A DNA stretch of 48,448 bases from M3007 sp964539805. Lineage in GTDB: Bacteria; Bacteroidota; Bacteroidia; Chitinophagales; Saprospiraceae. Positions within the stretch are counted from its first letter, which is position 1, and the number at the start of each line of letters is the position of its first letter. This document shows positions 1 through 8,806 of this stretch, piece by piece. Where the stretch lies: NCBI GenBank assembly GCA_964539805.1, contig CAZIKN010000031.1:1-48448 (forward strand). Reading direction: 5' to 3'. Under the pieces are notes generated by a model. That model saw only the letters and a program-made list of their open reading frames with translations. It did not search any database and had not been told where the DNA came from. The position numbers and the translations under genes were made by a program.

Positions 1-150
1 CATATTAAATAAGCCCTCCGCAGGCACATTCTCATTGATGGCCTGGGTAATGGCAAGCAGGCTGTTGATTTGCAACTGCTTGAGGTTCACCTCTCTTTCG
101 AGTTTTTCTATCCTGCTCAAAGTGCGTTTTATTTCCGATAATTCCGGCAT
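1..150 (-). CDS. Partial: N-terminus of probable SpoIIE-family (PP2C-like) phosphatase
   Basis: An open frame starts at an ATG on the minus strand (148-150) and runs off the left edge of the window, giving about 50 residues. The visible part is a short heptad-like helix (ELSEIKRTLSRIEKLEREVN) followed by LKQLQINSLLAITQAINENV. That second stretch resembles the linker found before GAF or phosphatase domains in Bacteroidota SpoIIE-type serine phosphatases (RsbU-like). The catalytic part lies outside the window, so the assignment rests on this linker only. The gene is divergent from the DUF58 gene, with a 75-bp gap between the two starts. Confidence 0.45.
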   Translation of the reverse strand, partial: MPELSEIKRTLSRIEKLEREVNLKQLQINSLLAITQAINENVPAEGLFNM

Positions 151-183
151 AACGATAATTAATCGGCCCGAAGGTATGAGATT

Positions 184-217
184 TTTGTTTTCCAATCATG
201 TCCTAATTTTACCTTTG
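184..217 (+). promoter_or_regulatory. Bacteroidota-type promoter of the DUF58 gene
   Basis: A TTTG at 184-187 and TACCTTTG at 210-217 match the Bacteroidota -33/-7 pattern (TTTG, about 20 bp, TAnnTTTG), here with a 22-bp spacer. The -7 box ends only 8 bp before the ATG at 226, so the mRNA would have almost no leader. Confidence 0.55.
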
Positions 218-225
218 CAGCATAC

Positions 226-1167
226 ATGGAATCTACCGTTCTCGAAACACAAGACATTCGCGCTCTGGGCAGCAATTTGGAATTGCTGGCGCAACAGGTT
301 GTAGAAGGCTTTATCGTTGGCCTCCACCGTAGCCCTTTTCACGGTTTCAGCGTTGAATTTGCTGAACATCGCCTTTATAATCCGGGTGAGGCCACCCGTA
401 ATATTGACTGGAAGGTGTATGGGCGATCAGACAAATTGTTCGTAAAAAAGTTTGAGGAAGAAACCAACCTGCGCTGCCACATCGTGGTGGACAGCTCCTC
501 CACGATGTATTATCCCTGGGATGAGAAGCAGCCGGCAAAATACAAGTACAAGAACAAGTTTTGTTTTGCTGCACAATCAGCTGCCGTGCTGATGAATGCC
601 CTGCGCAAACAGCGTGATGCTTTTGGCCTTACCCTGTTTGATGAGGAAGTGCGCATGACCACCCACGCCAAGTCAAGCACCATGCATTACCGGCTGCTCT
701 TGAACAACCTGATCCAACGCATCGAAAACCCGGAATTGAACCGCAAAACTAACCTTTCCTCCTGTCTACACCAGATAGCGGAAGCCATACACAGGCGCTC
801 ATTGGTGGTTATTTTCACCGATGTGATGGAGCAGCCCGATAAGGCCGAGGATCTGTTTGCCGCACTTCAGCACCTGCGCTACGCCAAGCATGAGGTCATT
901 CTTTTTCACGTCACGGACAAAAGCAAGGAACTGGATTTTGAATTTGAAAATCGCCCCTATGTTTTTGTTGACATGGAAACAGGCGAAGAAGTAAAACTTC
1001 AGCCCAATCAGGTAAAAGACTACTACATCAAACAGGTGAAAGAGTTTACCGAACAGCTGCGCATGCGTTGCCTGCAATTCAAAATTGACTTTGTGGAAGC
1101 CGACATCAACAAAGGCTTTCACCAAATCCTGCAAACATGGATGGCAAAACGGGCAAAAATGGGATGA
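226..1167 (+). CDS. DUF58 domain-containing protein
   Basis: This 313-residue cytoplasmic protein carries the DUF58 signature: RNIDWKVYGRSDKLFVKKFE at about residues 59-78, followed by a von Willebrand A-like segment beginning HIVVDSSSTMYY with a DxSxS metal-site-like motif (D89, S91). DUF58 proteins are usually encoded beside MoxR ATPases, and their biochemical role is poorly known. No MoxR gene is seen here, although the upstream side is cut off by the window soon after the divergent phosphatase gene. There is no signal peptide or membrane segment. Its stop overlaps the start of the next gene as ATGA (1164-1167), which suggests translational coupling to the deoxynucleoside kinase. Family assignment is firm; function is open. 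Confidence 0.88.
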   Translation: MESTVLETQDIRALGSNLELLAQQVVEGFIVGLHRSPFHGFSVEFAEHRLYNPGEATRNIDWKVYGRSDKLFVKKFEEETNLRCHIVVDSSSTMYYPWDEKQPAKYKYKNKFCFAAQSAAVLMNALRKQRDAFGLTLFDEEVRMTTHAKSSTMHYRLLLNNLIQRIENPELNRKTNLSSCLHQIAEAIHRRSLVVIFTDVMEQPDKAEDLFAALQHLRYAKHEVILFHVTDKSKELDFEFENRPYVFVDMETGEEVKLQPNQVKDYYIKQVKEFTEQLRMRCLQFKIDFVEADINKGFHQILQTWMAKRAKMG

Positions 1168-1796
1168 ACCAACGATTTGTAGCCATTGAAGGAAATATAG
1201 GAGCAGGCAAAACTACCTTGTGCCACCAATTGGCCGCACATACGGGCTGCACGCTTATTTTGGAACAATTTACGGACAATCCTTTTCTGCCTCCATTTTA
1301 TGAGCAGCCAGAGCGATACGCCTTTCAGGTTGAGCTGTTTTTTATGGCCGAACGGCATAAACAATTACTGGAGCATCTTGCCACGCCGGATATGTTCAAT
1401 CCGCTCACCGTGGCTGATTACTTCTTTGTCAAAACCCTGCTTTTTGCCAAAAACAACCTGCAGGAGCAAGAGTTTCGCCTATTCTCGCGTTTGTTTAGTG
1501 TGCTAAATGCTACCTTTCGCAAGCCTGACCTGCTATTGTACTTGCATCGGCCAGTGACGGTGCTGCAACAGCAGATCAAAAAAAGGGGGCGTGAAATAGA
1601 AAAAAACATATCAGATGCCTACCTGCATGACATACAGGAGGCTTATTTTGATTACCTGAAAACAGAAACAGAAACACCCGTGCTGATACTGGAACTGGGA
1701 GATGCCGATTTTCAGAGCGATCCGCAAGTGTTTGGGAAAATAGTTGACCTGATTGGGCGTGACTATGCACCAGGCTCGCAAATTATACCTATTTAA
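1164..1796 (+). CDS. Deoxynucleoside kinase (deoxyadenosine/deoxyguanosine kinase type)
   Basis: The protein phosphorylates deoxynucleosides in the salvage pathway. It opens with the P-loop FVAIEGNIGAGKTTLC. An Asp/Tyr segment ADYFFVKTLLFAKNNL follows, like the substrate-binding helix of bacterial dAK/dGK enzymes, and the LID-type arginine motif RGREIEKNI comes later. At 210 residues it has the normal length for the family. A longer frame opens at 1137, but the ATG at 1164 overlaps the DUF58 stop (ATGA) and puts the P-loop close to the N-terminus, as is usual, so I chose it. Which base it prefers cannot be told from sequence. It sits 2 bp ahead of the next gene and is probably in one operon with it. 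Confidence 0.9.
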   Translation: MNQRFVAIEGNIGAGKTTLCHQLAAHTGCTLILEQFTDNPFLPPFYEQPERYAFQVELFFMAERHKQLLEHLATPDMFNPLTVADYFFVKTLLFAKNNLQEQEFRLFSRLFSVLNATFRKPDLLLYLHRPVTVLQQQIKKRGREIEKNISDAYLHDIQEAYFDYLKTETETPVLILELGDADFQSDPQVFGKIVDLIGRDYAPGSQIIPI

Positions 1797-1798
1797 CC

Positions 1799-2845
1799 AT
1801 GTTTGGTTTAATCAAAAATGCAACACAAATCATTAGCATGCTGGTCATCATAGGAACCATGCTGGCTTATGTTTGCCCTTATGTCAACCCGGCAGTGTTT
1901 AGTTGGCTTACGTTCTTTGGCACGGCGTTCCCCTGGTTTTTGTTGCTCAATCTGTTTTTGGCCGTGCTCTGGGCCATACACAAAAGTCGTTTTGTATGGT
2001 ATCACTTGTTGATCTTGGTGTTTGGCTGGCAACACATTACGGGATTTATCGGGTTTGATTTCGAACAGGATCATGTGCCGGAGAAATCCATCGTTATTGC
2101 TACCCACAATTTGGGCGCTATCTTCAGGGGCAAAAAAGTGACCGATGAAATCAGAGAAAAGACCACTTCTGATTATGCGCGTTTTTTGCAGGCCAATGGA
2201 GACCCCGATATTTTGTGCACACAGGAAACGGGAGGAAAATTTTATCGAGCCTTGGCCGCTAAAATGGGCTATTCCCACAGTTTTAACCTGCAAAAAGGCA
2301 CCGTCATCCTAAGCCGATACCCCATAAAAGGAGGTGGTGAAATCCCTTTTGGCCAAACAGCCAATTCCTCCCTTTGGGTAGAAATTAATGTGGAAGGCAA
2401 AACCATAAGAATATATAACGTGCACATGCAAAGCAATAAAGTTACCAAAGACACTGAAAAGGTGTTGGAGGATGGTGACTTTGATGACGCCCGCACCTGG
2501 AGCGAAATTGGTCGTGTGTTGGGACGCGTAGGGGCCTCCACAAGCGTGCGCGCTGAACAGGCTCAGCGCCTGCGCGAACACATCAATGCCTGCAAGCATC
2601 CGATCATCATTTGTGGCGATTTTAATGATACGCCCAATTCTTACGTATATGACCTGCTTTCTACCGGATTCAATGACCCCTTCCGGCAAAAAGCCTTAGG
2701 CATAGGTACTACATTTGCAGGAGTCCTGCCTATGCTTCGCATTGATTATATCTTGACCGAAAAAATATTCCAAACCTACGCTTACCGAACAGTCCGGGGC
2801 GAATTTTCGGATCATTATCCCGTGGTGCTGACTTTTGGATTTTAA
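1799..2845 (+). CDS. Membrane-anchored endonuclease/exonuclease/phosphatase (EEP) family protein
   Basis: This 348-residue protein has about three hydrophobic segments in residues 10-85 and then a soluble EEP (DNase I-like) domain. The expected catalytic motifs are visible in order: an N-terminal THNLGA, CTQET (catalytic Glu), YNVHMQS, ICGDFNDTP (Asp/Asn pair) and a C-terminal SDHYPVV (Asp-His). All key residues are kept, so it should be active on a phosphodiester or phospholipid substrate. Proteins with this build are common in Bacteroidota with unknown substrates. It starts 2 bp after the kinase stop and probably belongs to the operon beginning at 226. Confidence 0.88.
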   Translation: MFGLIKNATQIISMLVIIGTMLAYVCPYVNPAVFSWLTFFGTAFPWFLLLNLFLAVLWAIHKSRFVWYHLLILVFGWQHITGFIGFDFEQDHVPEKSIVIATHNLGAIFRGKKVTDEIREKTTSDYARFLQANGDPDILCTQETGGKFYRALAAKMGYSHSFNLQKGTVILSRYPIKGGGEIPFGQTANSSLWVEINVEGKTIRIYNVHMQSNKVTKDTEKVLEDGDFDDARTWSEIGRVLGRVGASTSVRAEQAQRLREHINACKHPIIICGDFNDTPNSYVYDLLSTGFNDPFRQKALGIGTTFAGVLPMLRIDYILTEKIFQTYAYRTVRGEFSDHYPVVLTFGF

Positions 2846-2896
2846 GTGAGAATATTAAAATTCCTTCTTACCATTGTGACCTAATTTTTTATTGCC

Positions 2897-5800
2897 ATGA
2901 TTTATCGTTTCTTTACCCTTGTCCTGATGTTCAGCCTTGTTGGCCATCACGGATTTGCCCAAAAAAACAAAAAAAATACCGCACCGGCCGTAGCATTNNN
3001 NNNNNNNNNNNNNNNNNNNNNNNNNNNNNNNNNNNNNNNNNNNNNNNNNNNNNNNNNNNNNNNNNNNNNNNNNNNNNNNNNNNNNNNNNNNNNNNNNGCA
3101 ATGTCAGCAGCGGCAGCGGTATGTGGAAAAGTGAAGATGCGGGCCGAACCTGCCATCACGGATTTGCCCAAAAAAACAAAAAAAATACCGCACCGGCCGT
3201 AGCATTGGGCTCTGGCCCAATAGCACCAGGCCCTGAAGTAAGTTCCGATCTGCTGGCCGCGCTGAAATGGCGCAATGTTGGCCCCCACCGAGGTGGCCGC
3301 TCCGCAGCAGTGACAGGTGTGCCCGGAAAGCCCAACCTCTTTTATTTTGGGGCCACCGGTGGTGGAGTCTGGCGCACTACGGATGGCGGGCGCAAATGGG
3401 AAAATATCTCTGATGGCTTTTTTGGAGGCAGCATAGGGGCCATTGAAGTGGCACCAAGCGATAATAATGTCATATATGTTGGCGGCGGTGAATGCACCGT
3501 GCGCGGCAATGTCAGCAGCGGCAGCGGTATGTGGAAAAGTGAAGATGCGGGCCGAACCTGGAAGTCCGCAGGACTCAAACAAAGCATGCACATCCCGCGC
3601 ATACGCATCCACCCGGGCAACGCAGATGTGGTGTACGCAGCCGTCTTGGGCGATCTGTACAAAGCATCGGAAGAACGCGGCATCTACCGCTCCAAAGACG
3701 GCGGAAAAACCTGGCAACGAATACATTACATCAATGCAAACGTGGGTGCGGTGGATATTTGTATGGACCCCACCAATCCGCGTATCCTCTATGCCTCATT
3801 CTGGCGTGTTCGCCGCCAACCGCATGAACTCAGCAGCGGTGGCTGGGGGAGTGGTATATGGAAAAGCACCGATGGGGGCGACTCCTGGACCGATATTTCG
3901 CGCAACGAGGGCTTGCCTAAAGATACCTTGGGCATCAGTGGCATCACCGTCAGTCCAGTAAAACCGGATCGTGTTTGGGCTATTATTGAAAGCCAAAGCG
4001 GAGGCGTGTTTCGCTCTGATGATGGCGGTAAAAAATGGTCAAAAGTAAATGATGACCGCAATTTGCGCCAAAGAGCATGGTACTACACCCGAATTTATGC
4101 CGATACAGAAGATGAGGATCAGGTTTATGTTGTCAATGTGGCTTACCACAAAAGCAAGGACGGTGGCAAAACTTTTGCCTCCAAATATGCCCCGCACGGC
4201 GATCATCACGACCTGTGGATTGCCCCCGAAGACCCTCGCCGTATGATTATTGGCGATGACGGAGGGGCACAGATCAGTTATGACGGCGGCGAAACCTGGT
4301 CAACTTACCACAATCAGCCCACGGCACAGTTTTATCGGGTTTCAACGGATAATGCCTTCCCTTACCGCATATACGGCGCGCAACAAGACAATTCCAGCAT
4401 CCGTATCGCACATCGCTCTGATGGTGGTAGCATTTCCGAACGCGACTGGGAAAATACCGCTGGTGGCGAGAGCGGCCATCATGCCATTGACCCACTGAAT
4501 AATGATATTGTTTATGGTGGCGAGTATCATGGCTTCCTTAGCCGCTTTGATCATAAAAACCGCAGTGTACGCCCTATTAATGTCTGGCCAGAGGACAATA
4601 TGGGGCACGGAGCTGAAGACGCAAAATATCGTTTTCAATGGAACTACCCCATCTTTTTCAGCCCCCACAACCCCAAAAAACTCTATGCGGCCAGCAATCA
4701 GCTGCATGTAAGCTATGATGAGGGCCAAAGCTGGCAAACCATTAGCCCCGACTTGACCACCAATGACAAAAGCCGCCAAAAATCAAGCGGCGGCCCCATC
4801 ACACAGGACAATACCAGTGTAGAGTATTACTGTACCATTTTTGCCGCGGCAGAAAGCAAACGGGTAAAGGACTTGATCTGGACGGGCAGCGACGATGGAC
4901 TGGTACACGTCAGCCGCGATGGCGGAAAAAATTGGACCAATGTAACACCACCCGATTTGCCCAAGTGGACTATGGTCAATTCATTGGAATCAGACCCCCA
5001 CAACGATGGCGGCTGCTATTTGGCCTGCACAGGATACAAACAAGGTGATTATCAACCGTACATCTATCGGACAACCGATTATGGCAAAACTTGGGCTAAA
5101 ATCACCAATGGTATTGGTAATGAAGACTTTACACGTGTAGTTAGGATTGATCCCAGACACAGCGGCATCCTGTATGCCGGTACGGAACAAGGCATGTACA
5201 TCAGTTTCAACACTGGCAAGAATTGGCAAAAATTCCAACTTAACTTGCCCATAGTGCCGATCACTGATCTGACCATAAAAGAGGATGCGCTTATAGCAGC
5301 CACTCAGGGCCGTGCTTTTTGGATGATTGATGACCTCAGCCCTTTGCATCAAATTGCCAGCGCACCCGATTTTATGTCTAAAGGTGATCTGTCTCAAAAA
5401 GACCTTCATCTTTTTAAACCCAACAAGGCCTATCGCATGAATGGTAGTGCCGCTCCACCCTCTGCCTTGGCAGGAGAAAACCACCCCGGCGGCACTATGA
5501 TCCATTTTCACCTTAAAAACAAACCGGGTGCAAAAGATACCGTTTCGCTGGCCATTCTCGAAAATGACAACGACACCATAAAGGTCTTTTCCACTTTGTA
5601 CAACGAAGCCAAAAACCTTAAACCTCATCAGGCTGCACTAAAAAATTTGACGAAGGGCGGCAATCGTTTTGTCTGGAACCATCGTTACCCGGATGCTGAA
5701 AAATTTGAGGGCATGGTGTTGTGGAGCTATAGCTTAGAAGGCCCAAAGGCCAAGCCCGGAACCTATAAAGTACGACTGACGTTGGGCAAAAAGACAGAGG

Positions 5801-6306
5801 AGGCCACTTTTGATATTCTGCAAGACCCACGCAGCAGCACTACAGCCGCACAATTTAACGAACAGTTTGATTTTGTGCAATCTATAAGCCAGAAATTGAC
5901 CGACGCTCACCGTGCCATTAAGCAAATACGGGATGTTCGCAGCCAATTGAACGCCCTTAAAGAGGCCCTCCCTCAGAATGATAGCGGCAAAAAAATCAAG
6001 GATTATATTGCCAAAACAGACTCTACGATGACAGCAGTGGAAGAAGCTATTTATCAAACAAAAAACCGCAGTTCTCAGGATCCGCTCAATTTTCCGGTAA
6101 AACTGAATGATAAATTGGCTAACCTTATGGGGCTTTGTGTGGATGGTGATTTCCCGCCCACGCAACAGGCTAAAGAAGTTAGGGCCTACTTATTTGGCCT
6201 GGCCGATGAACAATTGAGCAAATGGAAAGGGCTGAAAGAGCAGAATCTGCCAGAAATAAACCGTATGCTCCATGCTGCCGCTGTTGACCTGATTCGGGTT
6301 AAATGA
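2897..6306 (+). CDS. Secreted sortilin/BNR-like beta-propeller protein, interrupted by a scaffold gap
   Basis: A signal peptide at 2897 (MIYRFFTLVLMFSLVGHHGFAQ) leads into a large protein of repeated SxDGGxxW (Asp-box/BNR) motifs, such as RTTDGGRKW, RSKDGGKTW, KSTDGGDSW, RSDDGGKKW and VSRDGGKNW. This is the VPS10/sortilin-like propeller fold also seen in glycosyl-hydrolase-like proteins of Bacteroidota. The C-terminal 300 residues form a beta-sandwich-like part and a helical end. It is likely exported; no T9SS tail is evident. The reading frame is broken by 100 N (2998-3097) and a repeated stretch. If the repeat is collapsed (2942 joined to 3152) the gene is 3201 bp and stays in frame, giving 1066 residues. 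If the implied 408-bp tandem copy is real, it is 1202 residues. Catalytic function cannot be claimed. Confidence 0.82.
2943..3560. repeat. Implied 408-bp tandem duplication around a scaffold gap
   Basis: The 55 bases before the gap (2943-2997) recur exactly at 3152-3206, and the 55 bases after most of the gap (3098-3152) recur exactly at 3506-3560. The two blocks share base 3152. This is the pattern of a tandem unit of 408 bp (136 codons) with the first unit's inner 299 bp missing. Equal 55-bp ends are what a de Bruijn assembler with k=55 leaves at unresolved graph nodes. It may be a real or strain-level duplication, or a chimeric join. Confidence 0.75.
2998..3097. other. Scaffold gap (100 N)
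   Basis: One hundred N lie inside the beta-propeller gene just after its signal peptide. The round number suggests a placeholder rather than a measured length. From the flanking repeats I predict that the missing sequence is a 299-bp copy of 3207-3505, or that the gap is an artefact and should be zero after removing the repeat. Confidence 0.95.
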
Positions 6307-6338
6307 CATAACCATACTCTTTATACAACGCAATTTAC

Positions 6339-6980
6339 ATGTCCATTACTTTTATACTTATCGGATTTACCTGCCTGATCTCTGTTATGGCCTTTAATAA
6401 TCAGGAGATCATCGTGAAAATGAAACACTGGCCATACGAGGAAAAACGCAGTGGCGAATATTTCCGATGGTTGACCAGTGGTTTTTTGCATGCAGACCCT
6501 ATGCACTTGATATTCAATATGTTGGCACTATATTTTTTTGGTTCGGGTGAAGGTATGTCGGGGCTTGAGTACCAGTTTGAGTATCATTTTTCCGGTATGG
6601 GGCGCACGCTTTATGTGCTGTTTTACCTGCTTGCTATTGCAGCAGCAAGTTCTGCCACCTACTATCGTTACAAGGATATTCCCCATTTTGCAAGCATAGG
6701 AGCATCAGGGGCCGTAGCCGCAGTAATATTTGCGTATATTCTGTTCAATCCCTTGAGTTCTATCATGTTTTTATTCTTCCCTTTCCCAATAAAAGGCTTT
6801 ATTTTTGCCATTATTTATCTTTGGTACAGCTCCTACGCTGCCAAAAAAGGAGGGGACAACATTGATCACATGGCGCATTATTTTGGGGCAGTTTTTGGCT
6901 TCTTTTTCCCGTTGATTTTTAAACCCTCCTTGATAACTGATTTTTTTGCGCAGCTCTATGGGTGGATCCAGTCATTTTAA
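6339..6980 (+). CDS. Rhomboid-family intramembrane serine protease
   Basis: This 213-residue polytopic membrane protein has the rhomboid features: a RWLTSGFLHADPMHLIFNM segment (the HxxxxHxxxN region of helix 2), the serine motif GASGAV at about residue 120, and the histidine helix IDHMAHYFGAVFGF at about residue 180. The catalytic Ser-His pair is therefore present. Rhomboids cut membrane proteins within the bilayer; the substrate is unknown. About five to six membrane segments are visible. The gene starts 32 bp after the propeller gene and may be co-transcribed with it. Confidence 0.9.
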   Translation: MSITFILIGFTCLISVMAFNNQEIIVKMKHWPYEEKRSGEYFRWLTSGFLHADPMHLIFNMLALYFFGSGEGMSGLEYQFEYHFSGMGRTLYVLFYLLAIAAASSATYYRYKDIPHFASIGASGAVAAVIFAYILFNPLSSIMFLFFPFPIKGFIFAIIYLWYSSYAAKKGGDNIDHMAHYFGAVFGFFFPLIFKPSLITDFFAQLYGWIQSF

Positions 6981-7045
6981 AGTGATGATTTGTTTCCGGG
7001 AAGACAATTAAATCACGAAAAATGTCAAGACAATGTGAAAGCTGA

Positions 7046-7053
7046 TACCTTTG
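7046..7053 (+). promoter_or_regulatory. -7 element upstream of trxA
   Basis: TACCTTTG fits the Bacteroidota -7 consensus TAnnTTTG and lies about 68 bp before the trxA ATG. No clear TTTG is seen at the -33 position. Confidence 0.4.
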
Positions 7054-7121
7054 CAAACAAATTCAGTCTATATGCTGTTTTTCAAATCTTAATTAACAAA
7101 ATTCATTCAAAATTTTAGAAT

Positions 7122-7442
7122 ATGGCACATGAACTTTCAGATGCGACCTTCAAAACCGAAGTATTGGAATCAGGCAAGGTTGCAATTGTTGACCTTTGGG
7201 CAGAATGGTGTGGCCCCTGCAAAGCAATGACTCCAATCGTAGAAGAACTCGCTGCTGAATATGAAGGCCGCGCTTTGGTTGGGAAGATTAACGTAGATGA
7301 TAATTCAGAAACACCTACCAATTATGGCGTACGGGGAATTCCAACCTTCTTGATCTTCAAAGATGGCGAACTTAAAGAACGTCTTGTAGGCACACAAAGC
7401 AAAAGCGTGCTTTCAGCAAAAATAGAGGCATTATTGTCCTAA
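7122..7442 (+). CDS. trxA: Thioredoxin
   Basis: A compact 106-residue cytoplasmic thioredoxin with the redox motif WCGPCK (W29 to K34) and the conserved cis-proline segment GVRGIPTFLIFKDGE. No signal peptide is present, so it serves general cytosolic disulfide reduction rather than periplasmic cytochrome maturation. Length and motifs are standard. It stands alone, with its own promoter-like box upstream and a shared hairpin terminator downstream. Confidence 0.97.
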   Translation: MAHELSDATFKTEVLESGKVAIVDLWAEWCGPCKAMTPIVEELAAEYEGRALVGKINVDDNSETPTNYGVRGIPTFLIFKDGELKERLVGTQSKSVLSAKIEALLS

Positions 7443-7486
7443 TCATTAGGCAGCCTGCCCTTTTGATGGCATACAAAACAAACATT

Positions 7487-7518
7487 TTGCCCTCTCAATT
7501 GACTTATTGAGGGGGCAA
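7487..7518. terminator. Bidirectional terminator hairpin between trxA and the convergent membrane-protein gene
   Basis: A near-perfect stem (TTGCCCTCTCAAT against ATTGAGGGGGCAA) lies between the two convergent genes. Its right arm covers the last codons and stop of the minus-strand gene that ends at 7504. Confidence 0.7.
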
Positions 7519-8700
7519 TTGTTTTATTTCGGCATCAGGGTCCAGTTCCATTGTTCCCGACAATTGATCCGAATTTTCAACAGGCTCGCGCAAGGCGATT
7601 GCAAATACCAAAGGCGCAAAAATTTCCATTCTTTGAAAAATATTTTGTGCCCTTTTGCCTGCCATCTGCCAGGCAGCCCTGATACTTAACCTGAAGTTGG
7701 GCAACTGGCTGGCCGTCTGCCGAAGATCAGGCCGCTCCGGATACCCCAGTAATGACCCTATGGTATCAACAGTTCGCTGCACCCAATCAATCATGTACAA
7801 ACGGACGAAATCCGTAAATACCACAAGCCAAAACATACCCAACTGCATCAATTTTATCCCACTTGATTTCCCCAATATCCACAATCCTAATCCGCAGCCT
7901 ACCAATAACAAGGGTGTCTTATAATTCTCCTTTTTTTCTTTCACGGGTTTGCCCTTGGCTTTTTGCTTTGCGGCGCGTTTTTCCGCTTTTTCCAGTGCTT
8001 TTTGTTCCTTTTTTATTCTCTTGGCAGATTCGTAATCACGGAGATTGAACGAAGTGCCCATTTGATCCATACGCGCTTTTTCATCTTCTATATGTTGTAT
8101 TAAAAACAGGACTGCCCAACCGGCAGTAAGCCCTGCAAATACCATTAAGGCTACATAAAATGCCGCCATATCCGTGCTCCCATCAATCCATTTAGCCAAA
8201 AAACGGTCGGAAAAAGCATTGGCCGTAAAGGCTGCCTTTCCTCTCCACCAGTCAATTTGACTGTTGGAGCCGGCGAGCAGCACGCGTAAAAAACTCATTT
8301 CAAACAAACTGAAAAAACCATGTATTAAGGCGGCCAATTGAAAATTTTGGATTTTACGATAGCAAAACAGACCGAAAAATGCCTGAAAGGTAAAACCGAG
8401 ATACGAGGCTGGCAAACTAAGCGGGTTCATGGCAAATTTTACCAAAAAAATGACCAACCAGGCCCTGAGCAGCGGCCCAATCCGGTTTTCATTATACCAA
8501 CATATCAAGGCTACGGTAAGTACACCAAAAAAGCCGGTGATTAGCGGTGCCAATGGCGCTACAAAGAAATGGAGTGCCGTGCCCACACCAATTTCTGACA
8601 TGGCCCAGAAGGCGGTGAGCCTTGCATTGAGTGCCGATAAATCACGCGCCTTTATAGTAGGCGTGTCAAGGTTTTCTTCTTCAAAAGTTATGGTGTGCAT
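7504..8700 (-). CDS. Multi-pass membrane protein of unknown function
   Basis: I do not recognise this 398-residue protein. It has about five hydrophobic segments in residues 30-215, then a highly charged helical linker (about 225-265, rich in KKEQ, EKAEKRAAKQK and VKEKKEN), and one or two more membrane segments at about 270-315. A soluble tail ends in acidic and Gln/Pro residues. The charged linker between two membrane blocks is the most distinctive feature. It is convergent with trxA and divergent from the amidohydrolase-like gene, so it has no operon partner to hint at a role. The ATG at 8700 is the only good start. Confidence 0.75.
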   Translation of the reverse strand: MHTITFEEENLDTPTIKARDLSALNARLTAFWAMSEIGVGTALHFFVAPLAPLITGFFGVLTVALICWYNENRIGPLLRAWLVIFLVKFAMNPLSLPASYLGFTFQAFFGLFCYRKIQNFQLAALIHGFFSLFEMSFLRVLLAGSNSQIDWWRGKAAFTANAFSDRFLAKWIDGSTDMAAFYVALMVFAGLTAGWAVLFLIQHIEDEKARMDQMGTSFNLRDYESAKRIKKEQKALEKAEKRAAKQKAKGKPVKEKKENYKTPLLLVGCGLGLWILGKSSGIKLMQLGMFWLVVFTDFVRLYMIDWVQRTVDTIGSLLGYPERPDLRQTASQLPNFRLSIRAAWQMAGKRAQNIFQRMEIFAPLVFAIALREPVENSDQLSGTMELDPDAEIKQLPPQ

Positions 8701-8777
8701 AAGCCAAAATCGCTGCCCAAAAATGCAATGAATTTATGAATTAACAAGCCATTACTGCCAATGCACGGCCAAACAAA

Positions 8778-8785
8778 TATCTTTG
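8778..8785 (+). promoter_or_regulatory. -7 element of the amidohydrolase-like gene
   Basis: TATCTTTG matches TAnnTTTG. It covers the TTG at 8783 that would give the longest frame, so translation must start further down, at ATG 8795 or 8807. Confidence 0.5.
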
Positions 8786-8806
8786 CCACTTAAAATGTTA
8801 CTTTTT

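Noticed and set aside
2947..3726. 259-residue minus-strand open frame across the N gap
   Set aside because: It is antisense to the beta-propeller gene, reads through N and has no protein-like character.
4990..5628. 212-residue minus-strand open frame
   Set aside because: Antisense shadow of the propeller gene, with no recognisable domain or start context.
2897..6306. Active sialidase or glycosidase
   Set aside because: Asp-box repeats only show the propeller fold; the sialidase arginine triad is not visible.
8783..8806. TTG or upstream start for the amidohydrolase-like gene
   Set aside because: The TTG lies inside the TATCTTTG promoter box, and the ATG at 8795 or 8807 gives a better signal peptide.
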